Shown here: in pieces, positions 45,069 to 53,609 of the stretch
Position numbering within the stretch: position 1 is the stretch's first letter
Layout of the letters: the number at the start of each line of letters is the position of its first letter
DNA from: Pelomonas sp. Root1444
GTDB lineage: Bacteria > Pseudomonadota > Gammaproteobacteria > Burkholderiales > Burkholderiaceae_C
Assembly (NCBI RefSeq): GCF_001426885.1
Contig: NZ_LMFP01000028.1
Coordinates: 895,749 to 959,748 of the forward strand
Direction: 5' to 3'
Length of the DNA: 64,000 nucleotides
Notes under the pieces: model-generated
The model's database searches: none
What the model was told of the DNA's origin: nothing
Seen by the model: only the letters and a program-made list of their open reading frames with translations
Translations under genes and position numbers: made by a program

Positions 45069-45827
45069 ATGCCTACAAGCGAAGAACACGAAGCGACGCT
45101 GGCGCAGATTGAAGCCAACTCGGTGCTGCAGCTGACTCGCATCGAGCGCAAGTTGGGTCTGCCTCAGGGCTACTACACGAGCCTTCGTGACGGCGGGACC
45201 GACTGGGAATTCGCGATCAAGCTTGTTGTTGTATTGGAGGCCGCTCTAGGCGCAGTTATCGCCGCGCACGCTCACAACCCGATCCTGGCTGAGCACTGCG
45301 CCCGGTTGGGCCTTGAGGGGCGGGCAGGCAAGCTGAATCTAGCGGTGGACCTGGGCATCCTTGCGAAGACGGAGCGCACCGCATTTCAAGCGCTCGCTAA
45401 CGTCCGCAACACGTTTGCCCACCACGTCCAGAACATCGAGCGCACCCTCGAGAAGTTCGCACTTTCGTTGGAGGAAGCGCAGCGCACCAAGCTGGTCAAA
45501 GAGGCCCTGCAGGTGCCGAAGGAAATCGAGGAGAAGGTGCAGTTCCTTTGGAGCGACCCGGGGTCAGTCTCTCTCACCTTCAGGAAGCTGCTTTGGACCG
45601 CAGGCTCAATGCTTCTCGAGGGCTTGGCTGCTCAGGACTTCAAGGCGGAAGTGGAGGCCGAGCGCCGCAAACGCCTTGAAAGCGGGGCCATATGGACGCT
45701 AGGTGACATGTTCCGAACAGGCGGCTTTGGCATGCCCTCGCTGACTACGTCCGAGCTAGGTGAAGCCAACAACCTCGGCATCGGGGGCGCTGGCACACAC
45801 GTACGCGGCGGGCTGCTGGGCGATTAG
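45069..45827 (+). CDS. HEPN-like / MltR-like helical protein
   Basis: 252 residues from MPTSEEHEA; upstream codons have no coding character. All-helical. The core RLGLEGRAGKLNLAVDLGIL ... ALANVRNTFAHHV carries R113-N-T-F-A-H118, fitting the Rx4-6H motif of HEPN domains and resembling the RNxFAH of the MltR family. Codon use is less GC-biased (many TTG, CTA, GTT codons) than its neighbours, pointing to acquisition. It stands alone on a lower-GC segment flanked by repeats. A role as an RNase toxin or regulator is conjecture; no antitoxin partner is visible. Confidence 0.55.
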   Translation: MPTSEEHEATLAQIEANSVLQLTRIERKLGLPQGYYTSLRDGGTDWEFAIKLVVVLEAALGAVIAAHAHNPILAEHCARLGLEGRAGKLNLAVDLGILAKTERTAFQALANVRNTFAHHVQNIERTLEKFALSLEEAQRTKLVKEALQVPKEIEEKVQFLWSDPGSVSLTFRKLLWTAGSMLLEGLAAQDFKAEVEAERRKRLESGAIWTLGDMFRTGGFGMPSLTTSELGEANNLGIGGAGTHVRGGLLGD

Positions 45828-45828
45828 G

Positions 45829-45868
45829 CGCCTCCAAAGCCCGAGTAGTTGGCCGCCTCCAAAGCCCG
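45829..45868 (+). repeat. 15-base direct repeat downstream of the HEPN-like gene
   Basis: CGCCTCCAAAGCCCG occurs at 45829-45843 and 45854-45868, starting one base after the HEPN-like gene's stop. The second copy runs directly into the palindromic element. Confidence 0.85.
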
Positions 45869-45950
45869 TAGGTTGGGGTGAGCAAGGCGAACCCCAACAC
45901 GTTCATACCTACCGCATCAGTTGGGGTTCAGTTCCTCCACCCCAACCTAC
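45868..45950 (+). repeat. 83-base nested palindromic element
   Basis: Outer arms GTAGGTTGGGGT (45868-45879) and ACCCCAACCTAC (45939-45950) are perfect inverted repeats. Inner arms GAACCCCAAC (45889-45898) and GTTGGGGTTC (45920-45929) are also perfect. The GTAGGTTGGGG...GAACCCCAAC pattern is a dispersed repeat type that I recall from many proteobacterial genomes. It may be a miniature mobile or REP-like element, and can also fold as a strong terminator. Confidence 0.75.
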
Positions 45951-46107
45951 CCACTGAACCGCAGCCAGGGCGGGCGATCTCCAGAACTTCGGCAAAACCC
46001 GAACAAGCAGCAGAGCAACGCTGCCGCTGTCGATCCGGCACGCCGTCGTTCGTCTTCATCGTGAAGCGGCGGAACCGTCTCGCCGCGCCACGACATGAGG
46101 ATCCGTC

Positions 46108-47337
46108 ATGCCTTCCTGGACAAACACCCTGCGCGCCCACTACCGCTGGGTCATCGTCGCCGTCGGCGGCCTGCTCGGCTGCGTGGTCATCGGCGCGCTG
46201 TTCTCGCTGCCCGTGCTGCTGCGGCCCATTGCGCTGGACACGGGCTGGTCCACCACCGGCATCTCCGCCGCGATGACCATCGCCTTCGCGGCGATGGCGG
46301 TCGGCAGCATGGCCTGGGGCGCGCTGTCGGACCGCGTCGGGCCGCGCGCCGTGCTCATCGCGGGCTCGCTGCTGCTCACCGCGGGCCTGGCACTGGCGAG
46401 CGTTGCGACGTCGCTGCTGGCCTTCCAGCTGCTGTTCGGCGCGGTCGTCGGTCTGGCTGCGGCGGCGATCTTTGCGCCGTTGATGGCTTGCGTGACAGGC
46501 TGGTTCGACACGCGGCGCAGCCTGGCCGTGTCGCTGGTGTCGGCGGGCATGGGCATGGCGCCGCTGACCATGTCGCCGCTGGCCGCCTGGCTGGTGCAGA
46601 CGCACGACTGGCGCACGGTGCTGCAGATCATCGCGGCGGTGGTGGCCGGCATCATGTTGCCCGCAGCGCTGCTGGTGCGCCGCCCGCCCGCGTTGGCCCA
46701 GGCCGCCACCGCAGACGATGCCGGCGCGTCGCACCAACCGGGCATGACCGTCGGCCAGGCCCTGCGCTCGGCGCCCTTCCTGATCCTGGTGCTGACGAGT
46801 TTTCTGACCTGCGCCACCCACTCGGGGCCCATCTTCCACACGGTGAGCTATGCCGTCACCTGCGGCATCCCGCTGATGGCGGCCGTGTCCATCTACAGCC
46901 TGGAGGGGCTGGCCGGCATGGGCGGGCGCCTCGTGTTCGGGCTGCTGGGCGACCGCTTCGGCGCGGCGCGCACGCTGGTGCTGGCGCTGCTGGCCCAGGC
47001 CATCGTCGTGCTGGGCTATGTGCAGGCGCGCGAGCTGGGCAGCTTCTACGCCGTGGCCGCGCTGTTCGGCTTCACCTACGCGGGCGTGATGCCGCTGTTC
47101 GCGGTGATCGCGCGCGAGAACTTCCCGCTGCGCATGATGGGCACCGTGATCGGCGGCACCACCATGGCCAGCAGCATCGGCATGGCGCTGGGGCCCGTGC
47201 TGGGCGGCTTGATCTACGACTCGACGTCCAGCTACACGTGGCTGTTCGTCGGCGCCTTCGCGATGGGCATCGGCTCTTTCCTCTGCGCCCTGACGTTCAT
47301 GAGGCTGCCGCAGCGGCTGGCGACGGCGGCGGTCTGA
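46108..47337 (+). CDS. Major facilitator superfamily transporter (oxalate/formate-antiporter-like)
   Basis: 409 residues, about twelve TM helices. MFS motif A is visible after TM2 (GALSDRVGPRAVLIAG) and again in the second half (GLLGDRFGAARTLVLA). The start MPSWTNTLRAHYRWVIVAVGG follows GAGGAT. The central loop (about 195-215) is Ala-rich and short. Likely a carboxylate or drug/metabolite permease; the substrate cannot be deduced and no catabolic partner is adjacent. Confidence 0.83.
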   Translation: MPSWTNTLRAHYRWVIVAVGGLLGCVVIGALFSLPVLLRPIALDTGWSTTGISAAMTIAFAAMAVGSMAWGALSDRVGPRAVLIAGSLLLTAGLALASVATSLLAFQLLFGAVVGLAAAAIFAPLMACVTGWFDTRRSLAVSLVSAGMGMAPLTMSPLAAWLVQTHDWRTVLQIIAAVVAGIMLPAALLVRRPPALAQAATADDAGASHQPGMTVGQALRSAPFLILVLTSFLTCATHSGPIFHTVSYAVTCGIPLMAAVSIYSLEGLAGMGGRLVFGLLGDRFGAARTLVLALLAQAIVVLGYVQARELGSFYAVAALFGFTYAGVMPLFAVIARENFPLRMMGTVIGGTTMASSIGMALGPVLGGLIYDSTSSYTWLFVGAFAMGIGSFLCALTFMRLPQRLATAAV

Positions 47338-47490
47338 GCCGCAGCGGGACTGTCGCGCTCCGTCTCCGCAGCGTCTCTCGTCCTCGCGATTGATGACGGC
47401 GCCCCCTCGCCATGGGGCTTTGAATCGACGCTCGCGACCGCGAGAGTGACGGGCGCAGTCTTGCGGTCGAACGGCCGCGAAGGAGCCGCC

Positions 47491-48696
47491 ATGAAGCTTT
47501 CCCTCCCAGTATGGGCCCTGGCCGCAGCGCTGCTTCCTGCTCTGCACAGCGCCCGCGCCGACGTCGTGACGGACTGGAACGTCACCGCCCTGAGCCTGAC
47601 GCAGTCCAGCCCGCCGCCGATCGAGATACGCGCGCTGGCGCTGACGCATGTCGCGATGTTCGACGCCGTCAACGCGGTCACGCGCACGCACGAGGCCTAC
47701 ATGAAGCCCGCACCCACCGCGCCGGCCGGGGCGTCGGCTGAGGCCGCCGCGGCCGCTGCGGCGCATGCGGTGCTGCTGTCGATCTACCCGCAGCAGAAGC
47801 CGGCGCTCGACACAGCGCTGCAGGCCTCGCTGGCCAAGCTGTCCGACGAAGGTGCCAAGAGCGCCGGCAGCGCGCTGGGCCGCCGGGTGGCCGAGCAGTG
47901 CATCGCCATGCGCAGCGGCGATGGCTGGAATGCGCGCGTCGCCTACACCCCGCCGGGAACGCCCGGCAGCTGGCAGCCCGCGCCGCCATCGATGGGCACG
48001 TTCGCGTCGGTCGCATGGGCCGAGGTCAAGCCGTTCTTCGTGAAGTCGTCGACCGAGGTGACCGTGCCCGGCCCGTTGGCCGTGGACAGCCCGCAGTACC
48101 TCAAGGAGCTGGACGAAGTGCGCCGGCTGGGCGGACGCTACTCCACCGAGCGGACGGCCGACCAGACCGCCGCGGCGATCTTCACGCTGCTGAACGGCGG
48201 CCAGATGTGGAACGCCGCCGCGCGCGCCGGCGCGGCCGCCAAAGCCACCACGATGCCGGAGAACGCACGCATCTTCGCCGTCATCAACATGGCCGCGATG
48301 GACGCGCTGATCACCGGCTGGGAGGTCAAGCGCAAGCTCGGCACCTGGCGTCCGCTGACGGCGATCCGGGCCGCGTCCCGCAACCCCGACCCGTCGTGGG
48401 AGCCGCTGATCAACACGCCGCCGCATCCGGACTACGTCTCCGGGCATTCGGTGACGTCGGGCGCCTGGTCGCGCTCGCTGCAACTGCTGTTCGGCACCGA
48501 TGCCGTGCCCTTCACCGCCACCTTCGCAGGCGCACTGACGCGCCACTTCACCAGCTTCTCGCAGGCCGCGATCGAGATCGAGAACGCCCGCATCTGGGCC
48601 GGCATCCACACCCGCACGGCCGACGAGCACGGCTTGGCGCTGGGCCGCCAGGTGGCGGAGCTGGCCGTGCAGCGGGCGATGAAGAAGATCGAGTGA
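47491..48696 (+). CDS. Exported vanadium-dependent haloperoxidase-like (PAP2-fold) protein
   Basis: 401 residues, ATG after AAGGAG. A signal peptide (cleavage near SARADV). The vanadate-site pattern of the family is recognisable: KRKLGTWRP (Lys and Arg), HPDYVSGHS (usual PSGH reads VSGH) and ARIWAGIHTRTADEHG (Arg/His region). Family members are haloperoxidases or acid phosphatases. The altered site residues leave the activity open; the fold assignment is sound. Export to the periplasm is expected. Confidence 0.8.
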   Translation: MKLSLPVWALAAALLPALHSARADVVTDWNVTALSLTQSSPPPIEIRALALTHVAMFDAVNAVTRTHEAYMKPAPTAPAGASAEAAAAAAAHAVLLSIYPQQKPALDTALQASLAKLSDEGAKSAGSALGRRVAEQCIAMRSGDGWNARVAYTPPGTPGSWQPAPPSMGTFASVAWAEVKPFFVKSSTEVTVPGPLAVDSPQYLKELDEVRRLGGRYSTERTADQTAAAIFTLLNGGQMWNAAARAGAAAKATTMPENARIFAVINMAAMDALITGWEVKRKLGTWRPLTAIRAASRNPDPSWEPLINTPPHPDYVSGHSVTSGAWSRSLQLLFGTDAVPFTATFAGALTRHFTSFSQAAIEIENARIWAGIHTRTADEHGLALGRQVAELAVQRAMKKIE

Positions 48697-48714
48697 CGGC
48701 GCCGCCGTCGAGCG

Positions 48715-49509
48715 TCAGGCGCCGGTGGCCGTCGCCTTGGTGATCTGCACCTGCACCTCGCCGACGCCGCCGAACACGTGCCGCGACTGCTGGCCGATGC
48801 GGATGTCGTGCACGCCGGTGATCATGCCGGTGGAAATGACGTCGCCGGCCTTCAGCGTCTGTCCCTGCTGCGCACGCTTGTTCAGCGTGAACGCCAGTGC
48901 GCCCAGCGGGCCGGGTTGGATGGCGACCTTGCCGGTGCCGACCGACCGGCCGTCGATGAAGGTCTCGACGGCGATCGTCTCCAGCTCGCGCCAGTTGGCG
49001 ATCTCAGGGCCTACGACGACGCCCCAGTTGTTGCCGAAGTCGGAGATGACCGCCCCCGGGCCGATGTCGTTCAGCGTGGCGAGCGGGCTGCTGGCGACTT
49101 CGACGCCGATGTGCATGGACTTCACGAGCGGGATGACGGACTCCGCCGTCCAGTCGCTCTTGCCCGCTGGCGAATCGGCCGCGACGACGATGACGACCTC
49201 CGCCTCGACGGCCGCGAGGCCGCCTTCGAACACGGGGCATTGCGCCGTACCGCCCTGCGCGACGCGATGGACGTTGCGAGCGAACGCGGGGCCGATCAGC
49301 CGCTCTTCGGGAAACTGCGCGGCGAAGGCCGGGTTGACGCGGGCGACCTTCCAGCCGGCCACGGCTTCGGACCAGCGCGCGATGGCCGCAGCCTGGATGG
49401 CATAGGCCTCGGCCAGTGTGGCGGGCGGCGTGCCGGGATAGGCGTCGATGGCGCGGCCAGCGGCGCGGGCGGTGGTGAAGGCTTCGGCGATCTGCTGGGT
49501 GGCACTCAT
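48715..49509 (-). CDS. 2-keto-4-pentenoate hydratase / fumarylacetoacetase-like hydratase
   Basis: 264 residues from MSATQQIAEA; a longer frame adds unlikely sequence. MhpD-type pattern: AYAIQAAAIARW, GWKVARVNPAF, ECPVFEG-type region with EAEVVIVVA (metal-binding Glu), ISDFGNNWGVVVGPEI and LKAGDVISTGMITGV. This superfamily hydrates 2-oxopent-4-enoate or decarboxylates 4-oxalocrotonate in aromatic meta-cleavage. No other aromatic-pathway genes are adjacent, so it is an orphan copy. An inverted repeat upstream (49566-49593) may be its operator. Confidence 0.83.
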   Translation of the reverse strand: MSATQQIAEAFTTARAAGRAIDAYPGTPPATLAEAYAIQAAAIARWSEAVAGWKVARVNPAFAAQFPEERLIGPAFARNVHRVAQGGTAQCPVFEGGLAAVEAEVVIVVAADSPAGKSDWTAESVIPLVKSMHIGVEVASSPLATLNDIGPGAVISDFGNNWGVVVGPEIANWRELETIAVETFIDGRSVGTGKVAIQPGPLGALAFTLNKRAQQGQTLKAGDVISTGMITGVHDIRIGQQSRHVFGGVGEVQVQITKATATGA

Positions 49510-49565
49510 GGCGTTCTTTCTGTGCGCCGGCTGGCGCGGTGATGCATGCGGCCGGCAATGTAGCG

Positions 49566-49593
49566 CCAAAATGAAACAAGGTTTTGATTTTGG
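49566..49593 (-). promoter_or_regulatory. Inverted repeat upstream of the hydratase gene
   Basis: CCAAAAT-N14-ATTTTGG, perfect 7-base arms in an AT-rich patch 57 bases upstream of the hydratase start. Size and symmetry fit a dimeric repressor or activator. It ends 6 bases from the stop of the response-regulator gene. Confidence 0.45.
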
Positions 49594-49598
49594 GTGGC

Positions 49599-50246
49599 CT
49601 ATCCCAACTGCGCCATGCGCACGGCGAACAGCGCCAGCTCCACGTCGTTGCGCACGCCGATCTTCTCCAGCACCCGGGCCCGGTAGGTCGAAACGGTGTT
49701 GGGCGACAGCACCAGCTGCTCGGCGATCTCGCCGACGCTGCGGCCGGCAGCGAGCAGCTGGAAGACCTGGTGTTCGCGGTGCGACAACCGCTCGTGCAGC
49801 GGCTTGTCGTCGTCCAGCGGCCGCCCGCCCGCGCCCACGGCGCCCGCGAGCAGCTCGGCCACGCTGGGCGTGATGAAGAGCCGGCCGCGGGCCACGCTGC
49901 GCACCGCGTCGATCATCTGCTCGCTGTCCGCGCTCTTGTTCAGGTAGCCGGCCGCGCCGAGCTTGAGGCTGCGCACGGCGTACTGCCGGTCGGGGTAGGT
50001 GGACAGCATCAGCACCGGCAGCTTGGGGAACTCCGACTTCAGCGCCTTGAGGATGTCCAGCCCGTCACGCTGCGGCATGGCGATGTCGAGCAGCACGACG
50101 TCCACGCCGCCCGCCCGTGCCTGTTGGATGGCGTCCGGCCCGTTGGCCGCCTCGCCGACGACGCTCACGTCCTCGGCCTCGGCCAGCACCTGCTTGATGC
50201 CCTGGCGGACGATGAGGTGGTCGTCGCAGATCAACACGCGGATCAC
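49599..50246 (-). CDS. NarL/LuxR-family response regulator
   Basis: 215 residues, GTG start overlapping the kinase stop (GTGA); longer frames upstream are shadows of the kinase gene. Receiver domain with acidic DD near the N-terminus (VLICDDH), phospho-acceptor in DVVLLDIAMPQRDG and K in LNKSADS. The C-terminal LuxR HTH reads LSHREHQVFQLLAAGRSVGEIAEQL and SPNTVSTYRARVLEKIG. It is the output partner of the kinase encoded just upstream. Target genes are unknown; sbp-cysTWA is divergently adjacent. Confidence 0.92.
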   Translation of the reverse strand: MIRVLICDDHLIVRQGIKQVLAEAEDVSVVGEAANGPDAIQQARAGGVDVVLLDIAMPQRDGLDILKALKSEFPKLPVLMLSTYPDRQYAVRSLKLGAAGYLNKSADSEQMIDAVRSVARGRLFITPSVAELLAGAVGAGGRPLDDDKPLHERLSHREHQVFQLLAAGRSVGEIAEQLVLSPNTVSTYRARVLEKIGVRNDVELALFAVRMAQLG

Positions 50247-51406
50247 GGCGAGGCCTCCAGCGGCATGACGATCCGCACCGTCGTCCCGCGGCCCGGGAAG
50301 CTCTCGATGCCCACCCGCCCGCCGAAATGCGCCGCGCGCTCGCGCATCCCCAGCACGCCGTAGCTGCGGGCATCGTTGAGCGCTTCGGGCGCCGCGCCGA
50401 TGCCGTCGTCGCGCACCTGCAGGTAGAGCACCGGTGCGGGCGGCGCATCCACGTCGATGCGGATGTCGACGTGGCGGGCGTGAGCATGCCGCGCCACGTT
50501 GGACAGCACCTCCTGGAAGATGCGGAACACCGCGATGGCCAGGCCCCCTTCCGGCGGCACCACGTCCGCCGCGACGTGCATCCTGAAGACCACCTCGCGC
50601 TCGTCGCTGCCGGCGAGCTGGAACTCCTGCGCCTGCCACTCCAGCGCGGCCCACAGGCCCTGGTGGTCGAGGATGCTGGGGCGCAGGTCCGTGATGATGC
50701 GGCCGACGGCGTCCACGGCCGTGTCCACGAGGCCGCCCATGCGCTGGCATTTGTCCACCATGGGCTCGCGCTGCGCGGGGTCGCCCACGCGGCGGGCCAG
50801 CCAGTCGATGTCCATCTTCAGCGCGACGAGCAGCGAGCCGAGTTCGTCGTGGATCTCACGGGCGATGCGCTTGCGCTCGGTCTCGCGCATGGCCTCCAGG
50901 TGGTGGGCCAGCTCGCGCAGCTCGGCCGTGCGCTCGGCCACGCGCTGCTCCAGTTCGTCGTGGCTGGCGCGCAGCAGCGCCTCGGCCTGGCGGCGGGCGG
51001 AGATGTCGACGAAGGTGACGACGGCCCCCTGCACCTCGCCGCCCTCGATGACCGGATAGCTCGAATACTCGGCCGGGAAGAGGCTGCCATCGGCCCGCCA
51101 CAGCACCTCGTCGTCGATGCGGCAGGGCTCGCCGCGGCGGAAGGCGTTGAAGATCGGGCAGTCGCACTCGGGGTAGTGGGCACCGTCCTGCCGCGAGTGG
51201 TGGATGAGTTCGTGCATGTTGCGGCCCAGCACCTCGTCGACGCGCCAACCCAGCGCTTCGCAGGCGGCGCGGTTGACGAAGGTGCAGCAGCCGGCCATGT
51301 CGATGCCGAAAATGCCCTCGCCGGTGCTCTCCAGCAGCAGCGCCAGCCGGCGCGTGGCCTCGGCGGGCGCGGCGGGGGCATCGGTCAGGGCAAACGGCAT
51401 GCTCAT
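50243..51406 (-). CDS. PAS-domain NarL-type sensor histidine kinase
   Basis: 387 residues, cytoplasmic. PAS domain about 20-135 with a Cys-rich patch (YPECDCPIFNAFRRGEPC), PAC segment, coiled coil, HisKA_3 (TERKRIAREIHDELGSLLVA with the phospho-His) and HATPase (FQEVLSNVARHAHA, DDGIGA). It signals to the response regulator encoded next. No membrane helix, so the stimulus is internal; the Cys patch might sense redox or metal (inference). An ATG two codons downstream is an alternative start. Confidence 0.88.
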   Translation of the reverse strand: MSMPFALTDAPAAPAEATRRLALLLESTGEGIFGIDMAGCCTFVNRAACEALGWRVDEVLGRNMHELIHHSRQDGAHYPECDCPIFNAFRRGEPCRIDDEVLWRADGSLFPAEYSSYPVIEGGEVQGAVVTFVDISARRQAEALLRASHDELEQRVAERTAELRELAHHLEAMRETERKRIAREIHDELGSLLVALKMDIDWLARRVGDPAQREPMVDKCQRMGGLVDTAVDAVGRIITDLRPSILDHQGLWAALEWQAQEFQLAGSDEREVVFRMHVAADVVPPEGGLAIAVFRIFQEVLSNVARHAHARHVDIRIDVDAPPAPVLYLQVRDDGIGAAPEALNDARSYGVLGMRERAAHFGGRVGIESFPGRGTTVRIVMPLEASP

Positions 51407-51444
51407 GAGGTTACCAAGCCCGCCGCAGGGCAATGCCCCGGACC

Positions 51445-51482
51445 GAATAAGGAAATAAGAAAACTGTCCTTCCGCGAATAAG
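51445..51482 (+). promoter_or_regulatory. AATAAG-rich upstream region of sbp
   Basis: Three AATAAG hexamers (51446, 51454 and 51477) lie in an AT-rich patch 48-84 bases upstream of the sbp ATG, between divergent genes. CysB-type LysR regulators bind AT-rich sites before sulfate-uptake genes, so this may be the activation region; no consensus match is claimed. Confidence 0.35.
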
Positions 51483-51529
51483 CGACTTTGGGCACCCTCA
51501 CGCCTTTCGTTCATTCGACTGGCCCTGCC

Positions 51530-52540
51530 ATGCCCTTCCTTCTGCCCACCCGCCGTGCGGTCCTTGCACTGGTCGCCGCCACCGCCGCCCTGCCCGCGTT
51601 TGCCGCCGACCCGACGCTGCTGAACGTCTCCTACGACGTTGCCCGCGAGCTCTACAAGCAGATCAATCCGGCCTTCGTCGCCGCGCAGAAGGCCAAGGGG
51701 CAGGCCGTCAGCGTCAACCAGAGCCATGGCGGCTCCAGCAAGCAGATCGGCGCCGTCATCGGCGGGCTGGAGGCCGACGTCGTGACGATGAACCAGGCCA
51801 CCGACGTGGACCAGCTCGCCGCGAGCGGCCTGACGCCGGCCGACTGGCGCAGCCGCTTCCCGAACGGCGCGGCCCCGTACTCGTCCACGATGACCTTCCT
51901 CGTCCGCAAGGGCAACCCCAAGGGCATCAAGGACTGGGCGGACCTCGCCCGCCCCGGCGTGCAGGTCATCCTGCCCAACCCCAAGGTCACGGGCAACGGC
52001 CGCTACAGCTACCTCGCCATCTGGGGCAGCGTGCTGGCCACCGGCGGCACCGACGCGCAAGCCAGGGAACTGGTCGGCAAGGTGCTCGCCAACGTGCCGG
52101 TGCTGGACGGTGGCGGCCGCGGCGCGACGACCACGTTCACGCAGCGCGGCATCGGGGACGTGCTCGTGACCTTCGAAGCAGAGGTCGAGCTGATCGAGAA
52201 CGAGTTCGGCAAGGGCAACTTCGAGCAGGTCAACCCCAGCATCTCCATCGAGACCGATGCACCCGTGGCCATCGTCGACAAGGTCGCAGCCAAGAAGGGC
52301 ACGGCCGCGCTGGCCAAGGCCTACCTCGACTTCCACTGGAGCCCGGAAGCCCAGGAGATCATCGCGAAGAACAACTTCCGCCCGCGCGACCCGGCCGTCT
52401 TCAAGAAGCATCAGCAGCGCTTCGCCAACATCAAGCTGTTCACCGTCGACCAGACGCTGGGCGGCTGGGCCAAGGTCAGCAAGACGCACTTTGCCGACGG
52501 CGGCACGTTCGATCAGGTGATGGCTTCGATCAAGCGCTGA
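51530..52540 (+). CDS. sbp: Periplasmic sulfate-binding protein
   Basis: 336 residues from MPFLLPTRRAV; a TTG 42 bases upstream is rejected because the signal peptide (to PAFAAD) starts here. Sbp/CysP hallmarks: LLNVSYDVARELYKQIN, VNQSHGGSSKQIGAVIGGLEADVVT, LPNPKVTGNGRYSYLA. It captures sulfate or thiosulfate for the CysTWA importer encoded next. The gene is divergent from the two-component pair. Confidence 0.94.
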   Translation: MPFLLPTRRAVLALVAATAALPAFAADPTLLNVSYDVARELYKQINPAFVAAQKAKGQAVSVNQSHGGSSKQIGAVIGGLEADVVTMNQATDVDQLAASGLTPADWRSRFPNGAAPYSSTMTFLVRKGNPKGIKDWADLARPGVQVILPNPKVTGNGRYSYLAIWGSVLATGGTDAQARELVGKVLANVPVLDGGGRGATTTFTQRGIGDVLVTFEAEVELIENEFGKGNFEQVNPSISIETDAPVAIVDKVAAKKGTAALAKAYLDFHWSPEAQEIIAKNNFRPRDPAVFKKHQQRFANIKLFTVDQTLGGWAKVSKTHFADGGTFDQVMASIKR

Positions 52541-52547
52541 TGTGAGA

Positions 52548-52644
52548 ACCCCTCGCCCAGTCGCGCCGCGCTGAACGCGGGCGCGCCTGCCGGTCGCACA
52601 TCGCCAGACGGGCCGGCTTGGGAGCGGCCCGGCGCTCGGCCCGA
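52548..52644 (+). repeat. GC-rich intergenic repeat between sbp and cysT
   Basis: Its right end (52610-52644) is identical over 35 bases to 29458-29492, and GCACATCGCCA (52596-52606) also recurs. It folds into a GGGCC...GGCCC hairpin. It separates the highly expressed binding-protein gene from the permease genes, a place where such hairpins often protect the upstream mRNA. Confidence 0.7.
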
Positions 52645-52666
52645 GAAACAAAACCAACATCACCCC

Positions 52667-53530
52667 ATGGCTCTGTCCTTACGACGACGCGTCCTGCCCG
52701 GTTTCGCACCGACGCTGGGCTTCACGCTGTTCTACCTGTCGCTGATCGTGCTGATCCCGCTGGCTGCCGTGTTCCTGAAGTCCTCGGGCCACGGCCTCGA
52801 AGCCTTCTGGGCGGCCGCCACGTCGCCGCGCGTGATGGCTTCGTACAAGCTCAGCTTCGGCGCCTCGCTGATCGCCGCCTTCATCAACCTCTTCTTCGGC
52901 CTCATCCTGGCCTGGTGCATCGTGCGCTACGAGTTCCCGGGCAAGAAGCTGGTCGACGCGCTCATCGACCTGCCCTTCGCGCTGCCCACCGCCGTGGCCG
53001 GCATCGCGCTGACCGCCCTGTATGCGCCCAACGGCTGGGTCGGCTCGCTGTTCGCACCGGGCGGGCTGCTGGCGCCGCTGTTCGGCCCCGAGGGCGTGAA
53101 GATCGCCTTCACGCCGCTGGGCGTGCTGCTGGCACTGATCTTCATCGGCCTGCCCTTCATCGTGCGTACCGTGCAGCCAGTGCTGGAGGACATGGAGACC
53201 GAGCTGGAGGAGGCCGCCGCGTCGCTCGGCGCGCAACGCTGGACGACCTTCCGCTACGTGGTGCTGCCGACGCTGCTGCCGGCGCTGCTGACCGGCTTCG
53301 CGCTGGCCTTCGCGCGCGCCGTGGGCGAGTACGGCTCAGTCATCTTCATCGCCGGCAACATCCCCATGGTCAGTGAGATCACGCCGCTGATGATCATCGC
53401 CAAGCTGGAGCAGTACGACTACGTCGGCGCCACGGCCATCGCGGCCGTCATGCTCATCGCCAGCTTCGTGCTGCTGCTCGTCATCAACGGCCTGCAGGCC
53501 TGGAGTTCGCAGCGGGGAGGCCGGAAATGA
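52667..53530 (+). CDS. cysT: Sulfate ABC transporter permease CysT
   Basis: 287 residues, about six TM helices. Motifs: [44 protein letters not shown] and [31 protein letters not shown] (EAA loop), then [16 protein letters not shown]. It forms the channel together with CysW. A short repeat element separates it from cysW. Confidence 0.94.
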   Translation: MALSLRRRVLPGFAPTLGFTLFYLSLIVLIPLAAVFLKSSGHGLEAFWAAATSPRVMASYKLSFGASLIAAFINLFFGLILAWCIVRYEFPGKKLVDALIDLPFALPTAVAGIALTALYAPNGWVGSLFAPGGLLAPLFGPEGVKIAFTPLGVLLALIFIGLPFIVRTVQPVLEDMETELEEAAASLGAQRWTTFRYVVLPTLLPALLTGFALAFARAVGEYGSVIFIAGNIPMVSEITPLMIIAKLEQYDYVGATAIAAVMLIASFVLLLVINGLQAWSSQRGGRK

Positions 53531-53609
53531 TGAGCCCCCACGTTCGCTTCGCTCTCCGTCCTCCGAGGGGGCGTGCAGCCCGCCTTGGGGCGGCCCGGCG
53601 GGAGGCGCG
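53531..53609 (+). repeat. Intergenic repeat between cysT and cysW
   Basis: CCCCCACG...CCTCCGAGGGGGCGTG followed by GCCCGCCTTGGGGCGGCCCGGCGGG. This is the CCCCC...GAGGGGG plus CGCCTTGGGGCG hairpin type common between genes in Burkholderiales. Its place inside an operon argues against a full terminator. Confidence 0.55.

Noticed and set aside
45829-45950. CRISPR-like array after the HEPN-like gene
   Set aside because: There are only two 15-base direct repeats with no third unit or regular spacer, and the rest is an inverted repeat; no cas genes are present.
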